From: CAYZWU01 sp964482235
GTDB taxonomy: Bacteria > Planctomycetota > B15-G4 > CAYZWU01
Reading direction: 5' to 3'
Length of the DNA: 64,000 nucleotides
Assembly: GCA_964482235.1 (NCBI GenBank)
Contig: CAYZWU010000028.1
Location: 1 to 64,000, forward strand
Made by a program: the position numbers and the translations under genes. This document shows, piece by piece, positions 32,841 to 40,692 of the stretch. The notes under the pieces were generated by a model that saw nothing but the letters and a program-made list of their open reading frames with translations, was not told the origin of the DNA and did no database searches. How positions within the stretch are numbered: the stretch's first letter is position 1; each line of letters starts with the position of its first letter.

Positions 32841-34580
32841 ATGAGGTCCCGGCGCGTGAAAGTCCTGCTCATCAACCCCCCGGTAAGGGATTTCTACAAC
32901 ACCCCCCTTCGGCGGCTGCCCCTCGGCCTGCTCTACGTGGCCGCCGCCCTGAGAGAGGAGAGGCACGAGGTGAGCCTACTCGATGCGGGCGCGTCGCAGG
33001 CCAGGACATCCTGCCCCCCGCCGCAGGGATCGGTTGACGAGGACCTGAAGAGCCTCGCCCGGGACACGACGCCCTTCCGGCTCTTCGGCCGTTTCACCCA
33101 CTTCGGGCCGTCCTATCGCGATATCGAGGAGATCGTGCGCGAGGAGAAGCCGGAAGCGGTCGGCATCTCGTCCCTCTTCTCCGCCTATGCCGCCGAGGTC
33201 GAGGAGACGGCCGCCGCCGCACGGAAGGGTGCGCCCGGCGCGATCATCGTTCTCGGCGGCGGGCACCCCTCCGCACTCCCCCGCAGGGCTCTTGGCCACG
33301 GTGCCGTGGACTACATCGTGGCAGGCGAGGGCGAGCGCGCCTTTCCCGACCTGCTGGCCGCCGTTGAAGCGAGCCGAGATCCGGGCCGCGTTCCCGGCGT
33401 GGCCCTTCTGCGCAACGGTGCTGTTCGTTCGAGCCCGCCGCGCTTCGCGCGCGACCTCGACGCGCTTCCCCTGCCGGCCAGGGATCTTCTCGACAGCGGC
33501 AGCTACATCTGGGGCGGACGGCCCTTCACGCAGATCGTCAGCTCCCGGGGCTGCCCGCGCGGCTGCACCTTCTGCTCGAGCCGCCTCACCATGGGGGCCG
33601 GATTCCGGCCGCGCTCACCGCAGTCGGTGGTCGACGAGATGGCTCATTGCCACGAGCGGTTCGGCACGGAGGTCTTCGATTTCGAGGATGACAACCTGAC
33701 GCTGGACCGCACCCGCGCCCTGGATCTCCTGCACCTGATCACTGCCACCTTCGGTGCCCGGCGATTCCGGCTCGAAGCGTTGAACGGGATCGATGCCGGG
33801 CGGCTCGACAGGGAGCTGATCGACGCCCTTCACCTGGCCGGCTTCGAGACCCTTCACCTGGCGCCCCTGTCCGCCAGGGAAGAGAGCCTCGCCGCCATGG
33901 GACGGTCTGGCGATCTCGAGTCGTTCCTCGATCTGGCCCACCACGCCGTGGACAGGGGGATGAAGGTCGTGGCCTACGTGATGGTCGGTTTTCCGGGGCA
34001 GAAGCTGCGGGAGGTGATGGAGACTCTCGCGATCCTCTCGAGGGAGCCCGTCCGGGTGACGCCGTCGACGTTCTATCCGGCACCAGGCTCCAGGGTGCAG
34101 AAGGAGCTCCTGCCCGAGCTCGACAGGGCCGGTGCCGCGGCATGGGGGCTCGCGCGCGCCTCCTGCTTCCCCCGCGTGCCCGGCGGTTTCTCGCCGCGCA
34201 CGTCGCGCACCGTTGTCTGGCTGTCGCGCCTGGCCGACTTCTGCCGCGGCGTCGAGGGGGGGGGCGACATGAAAACTCTCCGGTCCCTCTGCTCCGGGAC
34301 GGCCGCGGCACGCGCCATGGGAGCCCCCCACCCTGTAGGCCAGCCTTGGAAGATCAGGAGCCCGCACCGTCTCGACGGCGGGCAGCTGGGGCTCGAGGCG
34401 CTGGGCGCCTACTTCAGGACCCTGGCTCCTCACGGTGTGCGCCTGGAGAAACGGGGGAAGGAGGGTTCTCCCTGGAGATACAGCGCCTTCCGCCTGCCCG
34501 GCATGATCCAGGAACGCTCTTTCTACAGGCGCCACGGGATCCCCGGATTCGGGTCGATGCGTGCCGAAAGCGGCCGATGA
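32841..34580 (+). CDS. B12-binding-domain radical SAM protein
   Basis: 579 aa. The N-terminal Rossmann-like cobalamin domain (KVLLINPPVRDFYNTPLRRLPLGLLYVAAAL ... GGGHPSALPRRAL..VDYIVAGEGERAFPDL) lacks the DxHxxG base-off motif. The radical SAM core has CPRGCTFC (CxxxCxxC) near residue 238, followed by a TIM-barrel with FDFEDDNLTLD and VAYVMVGFPGQ. This is the class B, BchE/methyltransferase-like layout; the substrate is unknown. The start is ATG 32841, with GTG 32856 as an alternative. The frame is open far upstream, antisense to the glycosidase, but that part is not a gene. It diverges from the glycosidase over a 195-bp gap. Confidence 0.85.
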   Translation: MRSRRVKVLLINPPVRDFYNTPLRRLPLGLLYVAAALREERHEVSLLDAGASQARTSCPPPQGSVDEDLKSLARDTTPFRLFGRFTHFGPSYRDIEEIVREEKPEAVGISSLFSAYAAEVEETAAAARKGAPGAIIVLGGGHPSALPRRALGHGAVDYIVAGEGERAFPDLLAAVEASRDPGRVPGVALLRNGAVRSSPPRFARDLDALPLPARDLLDSGSYIWGGRPFTQIVSSRGCPRGCTFCSSRLTMGAGFRPRSPQSVVDEMAHCHERFGTEVFDFEDDNLTLDRTRALDLLHLITATFGARRFRLEALNGIDAGRLDRELIDALHLAGFETLHLAPLSAREESLAAMGRSGDLESFLDLAHHAVDRGMKVVAYVMVGFPGQKLREVMETLAILSREPVRVTPSTFYPAPGSRVQKELLPELDRAGAAAWGLARASCFPRVPGGFSPRTSRTVVWLSRLADFCRGVEGGGDMKTLRSLCSGTAAARAMGAPHPVGQPWKIRSPHRLDGGQLGLEALGAYFRTLAPHGVRLEKRGKEGSPWRYSAFRLPGMIQERSFYRRHGIPGFGSMRAESGR

Positions 34581-34586
34581 TCGACA

Positions 34587-34614
34587 GGCCGCCGCAAAGG
34601 ATCAGCTTGCGGCC
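34587..34614. terminator. Candidate hairpin between convergent radical SAM and asnS genes
   Basis: GGCC...GCAA pairs with TTGC...GGCC (8 bp with a 3-nt bulge, 9-nt loop) in the 79-bp gap between two convergent stops. There is no T-run, so it is only a weak bidirectional terminator candidate. Confidence 0.35.
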
Positions 34615-34659
34615 CGAACGACTTTCGGCGCGGTCTGCGGGATTGATCGCAACAGGAGA

Positions 34660-35952
34660 TCAGGGATAGATCTTGTAGAGCATCCTGGGGAAGAGGATGC
34701 ATTCCCGGATGTGCGGCGTGCCGCAGATCCAGGCCACCGTCCTCTCCAGCCCGAGCCCGAAGCCGCCGTGGGGCACGGACCCGAACCGCCTGAGATCGAG
34801 GTACCACTTGAACGCCTCCTCGGGCAGCTCGTGATCCTTGATCTGCTGCTCGAGGTACTCGATGTCCGTGCTCCTCTCGCCGCCGCCGATGATCTCGCCG
34901 TACCCTTCCGGGGCGATCATGTCCACGCCGAGGGCGAGGCGCTTGTCCTCGGGATCGCGCTTCATGTAGAACGCCTTGACCGCTGCCGGATAACGGTGGA
35001 TCAGGATCGGTTTCTCGGAATCCTCGCCGAGAAAGGTCTCGTGCGGCGCTCCGAAATCGTCGCCCCACTCGATCTCCTGCCCGCCCTTGCTCAGGACATC
35101 CACGGCCTCGGTGTAGGTCATCCTGGGGAAGGGCGGCTTGATCTTCTCCAGCCTGGAGATGTCCCGCTCCAGGACCTCGAGCTCCCTCCGGCGGTCCTTC
35201 AGCACGCACTCCACCACGTAGGTGATCATCTCCTCTTCCAGGTCCATGACCCCGTCGAGGTCGATGTATGCGATCTCGGGCTCCAGCATCCAGAACTCGG
35301 TGAGGTGGCGCCGCGTCTTCGACTTCTCGGCGCGGAAGGTGGGGCCGAAGACGTAGATCTTCCCGAAGGCCATGGCCGCCGCTTCGCCGTAGAGCTGTCC
35401 CGACTGGGTGAGGTACGCCTTGTCGTCGAAGTAATCGAGGCCGAAGAGGGTAGTCGTCCCCTCGCAGGCCGCGGGCGTGAAGATCGGCGTGTCCATGCAG
35501 ATGAAGCCGCGGTCGTCGAAGAAGTCGCGCATCGCCTTGATGATCCTGGCCCGGATGCGCAGGACCGCGTGCTGCTTTTTCGACCGGATCCAGAGATGGC
35601 GGTGCTCCATCAGGAAGGCGGTGGAGTGCTCCTTCGGGGTGATCGGATAGGGATCGGCCTCGTGGACGATCTCGATATCGGACACGGAGATCTCGAAGCC
35701 GCCCGGCGCCCGGGCGTCCTCCTTCACCTTGCCGGTCACCACGATCGACGATTCCTGGGACAGCGTGTCGCAGCTCTTGAACACCTCCTCGTCGAAGTCG
35801 CCCTTGAACATGACCGCCTGCACGATCGCCGTGCCGTCGCGGATCTGCAGGAAGTGGAGCTTCCCGGAGGAGCGCTTGTTGTAGAGCCATCCCTTGAGGG
35901 TGACCGTATCATCCACGTGATGCTTCAGGTCTTCGATGTAAACATGATCCAT
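34660..35952 (-). CDS. asnS: Asparaginyl-tRNA synthetase
   Basis: 430-aa class IIb synthetase. N-terminal OB-fold (VTLKGWLYNKRSSGKLHFLQIRDG), then motif 2 region FGPTFRAEKSKTRRHLTEFWMLEPE and motif 3 GGFGLGLERTVAWICG. AsnRS character is supported by GQLYGEAAAMAFGKIYVFGPTFRAE and IGGGERSTDIEYLEQQI. The loop GGQEIEWGDDFGAPHE resembles the archaeal-type AsnRS/AspRS group, so AspRS-like ancestry should be kept in mind. The start codon follows the previous stop as TAAaATG, so translation is coupled to the coiled-coil protein. Confidence 0.92.
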   Translation of the reverse strand: MDHVYIEDLKHHVDDTVTLKGWLYNKRSSGKLHFLQIRDGTAIVQAVMFKGDFDEEVFKSCDTLSQESSIVVTGKVKEDARAPGGFEISVSDIEIVHEADPYPITPKEHSTAFLMEHRHLWIRSKKQHAVLRIRARIIKAMRDFFDDRGFICMDTPIFTPAACEGTTTLFGLDYFDDKAYLTQSGQLYGEAAAMAFGKIYVFGPTFRAEKSKTRRHLTEFWMLEPEIAYIDLDGVMDLEEEMITYVVECVLKDRRRELEVLERDISRLEKIKPPFPRMTYTEAVDVLSKGGQEIEWGDDFGAPHETFLGEDSEKPILIHRYPAAVKAFYMKRDPEDKRLALGVDMIAPEGYGEIIGGGERSTDIEYLEQQIKDHELPEEAFKWYLDLRRFGSVPHGGFGLGLERTVAWICGTPHIRECILFPRMLYKIYP

Positions 35953-35953
35953 T

Positions 35954-36505
35954 TTATGGAAATGCCTTGTAAATGGGTGAGAGGTTCTCGGACACCACAC
36001 GGCCGTCCCGGACGACGATGTTCCCCTTGTACGGGACGTTCCCCTTCATCACCTCCACGGGGATCGTGTGCTCCCCGTGCTCCATGTCCGCGATGTCGGC
36101 GAGGAGGGCCACGGATTGAAAGCCCTTGGCGTAGAGCCGCTGCTCGATCACGTCCTGGAGTCCGACGCTGCGGAGCTCACCCTGCCCCCCGCCGGCGCTG
36201 AAGAGATCCCTGAGCTCGGAGATGCGCGATTCGAGGCGAACGTTGCTGTCGCAGAGATCGACGAGCCGCGATTCCAGCTCGCCGAGATCGATGTCGAGGG
36301 GCCGGGCGACCTTGCGAAGCGCGGCAAGCTCATCGACCACATCCTGCGCCCTGAAGGTTTCGCGGGCCGATTTCTCCATCTTCCGGAAGTGCCGGCTCTG
36401 GAGAATGAGAAAGAAGATCAGCCCGAGCAGGAAGAAGCCGGCTACGAAGTAATCGAGCGTGGAAGCCGATATGCAGAGGGTCAGGAATGTCGCCACTTCG
36501 TTCAT
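35954..36505 (-). CDS. Membrane-anchored coiled-coil protein, unknown function
   Basis: 183 aa, not recognised. One N-terminal membrane segment (about residues 18-38, LDYFVAGFFLLGLIFFLILQ) is followed by basic and helical coiled-coil stretches (RETFRAQDVVDELAALRK; LESRLVDLCDSNVRLESRISELRDLF). A compact C-terminal domain ends EVMKGNVPYKGNIVVRDGRVVSENLSPIYKAFP. The start is uncertain: ATG 36505 touches a GGAG, while GTG 36511 has GGGAT at a better spacing. Translation is coupled to asnS, though no functional link is obvious. Confidence 0.65.
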   Translation of the reverse strand: MNEVATFLTLCISASTLDYFVAGFFLLGLIFFLILQSRHFRKMEKSARETFRAQDVVDELAALRKVARPLDIDLGELESRLVDLCDSNVRLESRISELRDLFSAGGGQGELRSVGLQDVIEQRLYAKGFQSVALLADIADMEHGEHTIPVEVMKGNVPYKGNIVVRDGRVVSENLSPIYKAFP

Positions 36506-36621
36506 CTCCACGATGGATCCCGCAACTGACCGATCACAAACCCCGATTATTATTGGACAGGCCAAGGTCAAATCAAGGAAAAAGGAACTTGAAGAAGGTT
36601 CGATTTTGCTTTTGGTTTTGG

Positions 36622-36635
36622 AAGGCGATCGCCTT
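36622..36635. promoter_or_regulatory. Perfect 14-bp palindrome in divergent intergenic region
   Basis: AAGGCGATCGCCTT is fully self-complementary. It lies in the 181-bp gap between the divergent coiled-coil gene and the NhaC-like antiporter, 52 bp from the antiporter ATG. A dimeric regulator site is possible, but no evidence identifies a regulator. Confidence 0.35.
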
Positions 36636-36686
36636 TCAATGAAATCGTGAACGACGTCGACGGCGGAAAGGCACAGGTTTCGGTCG

Positions 36687-38783
36687 ATGAAGCGATTCAA
36701 TATCATCGTGCTCCTGCTTCTGCTGGGTTCGCTCTTCTTCCTGCCCGATGCGGACAGGGACCACCTCTTTCTCCAGGCAGTGAACGATACGGCAGCCGAG
36801 TGGATCACCCTCTTCGAGGAGGAGCGTGGCAGCCCGGTGAAGGCCATCCGGTTCGAGGGCCTGGATCTCGACCGGCCCGGCGGAGAGGCCGGCAGCCAGG
36901 CCGTGGAGCGAGAGATCCGCAACGCCACCGTGCTCGACTCGGACAGGTGGTTCCTGGACAGCGATGGCAGCTGGTGGATCGTTTTCAAGGACCAGCTCGT
37001 ATGCAATCCCGATTCGCTCGCCCCACCCGAAGACGGCATTGCTTTGAGATGCACGGCCATAGAGCTGGAGGACCGAGCCAGGGTTGCCTTTATCGTCGCT
37101 GACGAGACCTCCATGCTGGAACGGGAGTTCTTCAAATGGTATTCCATCCTCCCGCCCATATTGGCTATTGCGATTGCCCTTCTCCTGAGACGAACGATCG
37201 TGGCTCTCTTCCTCGGGGTCTGGCTCGGCGCCACGCTCATCTCGTCGGGCAACCCTATCACCGGCATCTGGCTGTTCCTTTGCAAATACCTCTTCGATGA
37301 GGCGCTCTGTCAGCAGTTCCGCCTCGAGATCATCGGCTTCGTCATCGCGCTCTGCGCCACGGTGGGAATGCTGAGCCGCGGCGGCGGGATACAGGGCTTC
37401 GTGAAGCTGCTGCTGCGCTTCGCCCGCTCGGTCCGGTCCACGTGCGTCACCACGTACATGATGGGGCTCTCCATCTTTTTCGACGACTACTCCAATTGCA
37501 TTCTCGTGGGATCGATCATGCGGCCCTTGACGGACAAGCTCCGCATATCCCGGGAAAAGCTCTCGTACATCGTGGACTCCACCGCCGCGCCCGTGGCTGG
37601 TCTTTCCGTCATCTCCACCTGGATCGCCTACGAGATCTCCATGTTCTCGCCGCAGCTTCCCGAGGCGGCAAACATGATCAAGGAAGCGGCGACGGATCCG
37701 GACAAGGTCGAGACGATCTCGACGAACGGTTACGAGATCTTCTTCATGACCATGCCGTACCGATTCTACTGCCTCTTCACCCTCTTCTTCATTCTGATGA
37801 TCATCCTGTCGCGGCGCGACTTCGGCCCCATGCTGCAGGCCGAGCGCCGCGCCCGGCGCACCGGCGACTGCGTCCGGCCCGGCGGGATGCCGATGGTCTC
37901 CGATGCCATGACCCGGATCAAGGCCAAGGAAGGGGTGCCGCAGCTCTGGTATATCGCCGTGCTCCCCGTCATCCTGATCGTGCTGGTCACCATGGAGGAA
38001 TTCTGGCGGCTCGGGGGAGGCTGGAAACTTTCCTTCTCCAAAATCTTCTCGATTGAGGCGATCAGCACGGTGCTGGGCGCCATCCCCGAGGATCAGGCGG
38101 CCAGTCCGATCTTTCACGGTGCCCTGGCCGGATTCATCCTGGCCCTGATCCTGGTTATCTGCCGCAGAATCCTGACGCCCGTCGAAAGCGTGAAGGCGGC
38201 AGCGGCCAGCACGAAGGGGCTCTTCTTTGCCGTGGTGATCCTCTTCCTCGCCTGGTGCATCGGCGGCGTGTGCCGCGACATGGGAACGGCGCACTACCTG
38301 ATCGCCACGTTCCTTCATGTGATCCCGGCCGAGATCTTCCCGCTGCTCCTCTTCATCACCGCGTCGCTCGTCTCCTTTGCCACCGGCTCCTCCTGGTCGA
38401 CCATGGCGATCCTGCTCCCGAACACCGTTCTCCTCAGCTCGATGATGGGGATGGAGTGCGCTCTCGGACCGGAGATGATGCTGGTGATCTCCATCGGCGC
38501 CGTCCTGGAGGGCTCGATCTTCGGCGACCACTGCTCCCCCATCTCGGACACGACGATTCTCTCGTCGGTCAGCGCGGCGGCCGATCACCTCGATCACGTG
38601 AAGACCCAGATCCCCTATGCTGTCACAACCATGTCGGCGGCCATGCTGGCGGGCTACCTCCCGGCCGCTCTCGGCGTGCACTGGGGCTGGAGCCTGGCCG
38701 CTGGAGCGGTGGTGCTCCTGGCCGTCATCTTCCTCCTGGGACGCCGGACGCCGCTCCCACAGGAGAATCCGGTACCCGGATAG
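36687..38783 (+). CDS. NhaC-family Na+/H+ antiporter-like transporter with extra N-terminal domain
   Basis: 698 aa. The transporter part (about residues 150-690) has ten or more hydrophobic helices. The NhaC-type core includes MMGLSIFFDDYSNCILVGSIMRPLTDKLRISREKLSYIVDSTAAPVAGLSVISTW and later SFATGSSWSTMAILLPNTVLL and GAVLEGSIFGDHCSPISDTTILSS. It exchanges Na+ for H+ or a related substrate. Before it is a signal-anchor helix (about 5-19) and a roughly 120-residue soluble, probably external, domain not typical of NhaC. The following small membrane protein starts 18 bp later. Confidence 0.88.
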   Translation: MKRFNIIVLLLLLGSLFFLPDADRDHLFLQAVNDTAAEWITLFEEERGSPVKAIRFEGLDLDRPGGEAGSQAVEREIRNATVLDSDRWFLDSDGSWWIVFKDQLVCNPDSLAPPEDGIALRCTAIELEDRARVAFIVADETSMLEREFFKWYSILPPILAIAIALLLRRTIVALFLGVWLGATLISSGNPITGIWLFLCKYLFDEALCQQFRLEIIGFVIALCATVGMLSRGGGIQGFVKLLLRFARSVRSTCVTTYMMGLSIFFDDYSNCILVGSIMRPLTDKLRISREKLSYIVDSTAAPVAGLSVISTWIAYEISMFSPQLPEAANMIKEAATDPDKVETISTNGYEIFFMTMPYRFYCLFTLFFILMIILSRRDFGPMLQAERRARRTGDCVRPGGMPMVSDAMTRIKAKEGVPQLWYIAVLPVILIVLVTMEEFWRLGGGWKLSFSKIFSIEAISTVLGAIPEDQAASPIFHGALAGFILALILVICRRILTPVESVKAAAASTKGLFFAVVILFLAWCIGGVCRDMGTAHYLIATFLHVIPAEIFPLLLFITASLVSFATGSSWSTMAILLPNTVLLSSMMGMECALGPEMMLVISIGAVLEGSIFGDHCSPISDTTILSSVSAAADHLDHVKTQIPYAVTTMSAAMLAGYLPAALGVHWGWSLAAGAVVLLAVIFLLGRRTPLPQENPVPG

Positions 38784-38801
38784 CTTCAGGATCGATCAGC
38801 C

Positions 38802-39173
38802 ATGACAAATCGATCTGAGGAAATCGACAAGGCAGATATCTGGGCCTCGAGGGCGGTTCTGTTGCTGTCCGTCGTTGTTGTCGGGATTGCCGGAATCGTC
38901 GAGGATTGTTCGGCGAGGGGATTCGACGCATGGATCATCCCGATCCTGCACACCTGTGCCGTGCTGCTCGTTCTTGTCAGAATTCCCCTGGGAACGGCGA
39001 CAATGGCAGTGAGTTTTTTCTTCCTGCTGGGAAATTCAGCCGGGTCGTGTCTCTACGTCGACGGCCCGGAAGTGGAGACCGGTATCCTGTATTTCTTCAC
39101 GACGATTTTTGCATTGATCGGGTATCTGCCGGCGAGATCGATCGAAAAACCGGGAACTCGCAGCGAAGATTGA
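38802..39173 (+). CDS. Small integral membrane protein, unknown
   Basis: 123 aa with about four hydrophobic helices (AVLLLSVVVVGIAGIVE; WIIPILHTCAVLLVLVRI; TMAVSFFFLLGNSAGSC; GILYFFTTIFALIGYL) and short charged ends. It starts 18 bp after the antiporter stop, with GGAT upstream, and is probably co-transcribed. No family recognised; it could be an antiporter accessory subunit (inference from position). Confidence 0.65.
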   Translation: MTNRSEEIDKADIWASRAVLLLSVVVVGIAGIVEDCSARGFDAWIIPILHTCAVLLVLVRIPLGTATMAVSFFFLLGNSAGSCLYVDGPEVETGILYFFTTIFALIGYLPARSIEKPGTRSED

Positions 39174-39191
39174 ACGGAATCCGGAGAAGTG

Positions 39192-40448
39192 TCACTCGCC
39201 CTTGAGGATCTTCAGCTGCTCGGCAATGAGATCCTGCTTCTTCGAGAAGGGAATGCTGCAGTGCGGGCAGCAGCCGTCCTCCCCCGATCCGGGATAGCCG
39301 TCGAGCGCTTCCTCCAGGCGAATGCCGTCCTCCCAGTACTCGACGATCCGGTTCGCGTTTTCATAACCCTTCTGCATGAAGTAGATGCCGAGCGCGAAGC
39401 TGGCGTCAGCCTGGTGCGCACCCATCTTGGCGGCCCGATCAAGGTAGCTCCGTCCTTCCTGCCAGAGGACGTCGTCATTGGTCTCGGCGAAGAGGACCAT
39501 GCAGGCGAGGCCGGCATGATAGCTGAACTCCGGAAGTAGGTCGATCTCCTTCAGCGGCAGGAACAGGCCCCTCTTGAAGCAGTCGCGGGCCGACCGGAAG
39601 GAGCGCAGGGCGTCCCTCTTCGCCTCGCTCGAGAGCCCCGCCTCGCCTGCTTCGGCCTGGATCGCCTTTCCCTTCAGGAAGTGGGCCCTCCCCAGGAGCA
39701 GGCAGCTTCCCGGTCCGGCGCCGCCGATCCGCTCGGCCTCGCGTCCCTTCTCGATCGCCCTGTCCGGATCGGTCTCCATGATCTCGAAACCCTCTGCCAG
39801 GAGGGTGCCGATCCGATTCTCCCTGACCGCATCGCTGTCGAAGGCCATCCGGCAGTGGGGACAGGCACCATCGTCCTTCGAGCCGGGATAGTCCTCCAGA
39901 TCTTCCCGGGCGGCAAGGCCCTTCTTCCTGTTGAGAGCGATGCTATCCAGATCGAAGAGCCCCTCCTGCCAGTACAGGCGGCAGAGGGCGAAATAGGCGT
40001 CGGCCTGGTGCCCCCCCTCGGCCGCGGCATTGGAAAGGAGGCGGAGGGCCTCGCGGCCGTCGCTCTTCGACCGGGTCTCGATGTGCAGGTTCAAGGCGCT
40101 CAATCCCGCGTGGAACTGGAACTCCGGGTGGAGCTCCGGCCTGTCGGCCGACAGATCGAGTCCCTCGAGAAAGGAATCCATCGCTTTCTGGTAATGCCTC
40201 TTGATGTAGTTCGCCCGCCCGAGAAGGAGAAAGGGCTCGGGCCGCGACTCATCGATCTCGCGGGCTTCCAGCGCCAGCGAGATCGCCTTGTCCGGTTCGG
40301 TCTCCACGGCAGCGAATCCCTTCTCGACGAGGTCGTCGACGCGGCTCTCCTTCTCCCGGCTGTCCATGTTGAGATGGAACGCATATCCTCCCGCGACGCA
40401 GATCAGGACGACAACCGCGCCGATCAGAACCATCATCCGGATGCTCAT
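39192..40448 (-). CDS. Membrane-anchored TPR-like protein with duplicated CPHC module
   Basis: 418 aa. An N-terminal membrane helix (about 5-24) is followed by an internal tandem duplication: about 36-202 and 210-400. Each half has TPR-type helices (EPFLLLGRANYIKRHYQKAMDSF; GSCLLLGRAHFLKGKAIQ, FHAGLSALN; YHAGLACMV, GGHQADAYFALCRLY; MGAHQADASFALGIY). Each ends in a conserved tail, YPGSKDDGACPHC (Cys196/199) or YPGSGEDGCCPHC (Cys394/397). Single CxxC motifs could bind metal across the two halves or form disulfides. Function unknown. ATG 40448 follows GAGGAAG. Convergent with the small membrane protein (18 bp gap), divergent from the composite protein. Confidence 0.78.
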   Translation of the reverse strand: MSIRMMVLIGAVVVLICVAGGYAFHLNMDSREKESRVDDLVEKGFAAVETEPDKAISLALEAREIDESRPEPFLLLGRANYIKRHYQKAMDSFLEGLDLSADRPELHPEFQFHAGLSALNLHIETRSKSDGREALRLLSNAAAEGGHQADAYFALCRLYWQEGLFDLDSIALNRKKGLAAREDLEDYPGSKDDGACPHCRMAFDSDAVRENRIGTLLAEGFEIMETDPDRAIEKGREAERIGGAGPGSCLLLGRAHFLKGKAIQAEAGEAGLSSEAKRDALRSFRSARDCFKRGLFLPLKEIDLLPEFSYHAGLACMVLFAETNDDVLWQEGRSYLDRAAKMGAHQADASFALGIYFMQKGYENANRIVEYWEDGIRLEEALDGYPGSGEDGCCPHCSIPFSKKQDLIAEQLKILKGE

Positions 40449-40547
40449 GAGCTTCCTCGTAAGTAACAGGCCATAGCGGCCGGGACTCTGAAGCGGGCCC
40501 GATCCTTTTCATTGCCTTCAGTTTAACGGCATCGTTCCGACCATTGG

Positions 40548-40584
40548 ACCGGTTTTTTCCGGAAGACTTGTCAAAAAAACCGGT
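40548..40584. promoter_or_regulatory. 11-bp inverted repeat in divergent intergenic region
   Basis: ACCGGTTTTTT (40548-40558) is repeated inverted at 40574-40584 with a 15-bp spacer. It lies in the 244-bp gap between the divergent TPR/CPHC and zinc-ribbon/aspartic-protease genes. Its central placement suits an operator shared by both; a transcript hairpin is the alternative. Confidence 0.4.
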
Positions 40585-40692
40585 CAAAAGAACGGCAAAA
40601 CAGGTGGGGAACGATTATGATTCTTTTTCAGCGGCAAAAACGAACCGCCTCTGCATCAGACCCGGATGCAGCACATCGCTGTGGAGTGGCCC

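Noticed and set aside
36506..37285. Extension of the coiled-coil protein frame into the antiporter gene
   Set aside because: Antisense to the NhaC-like gene; the membrane helix and coiled coil start at about 36505.
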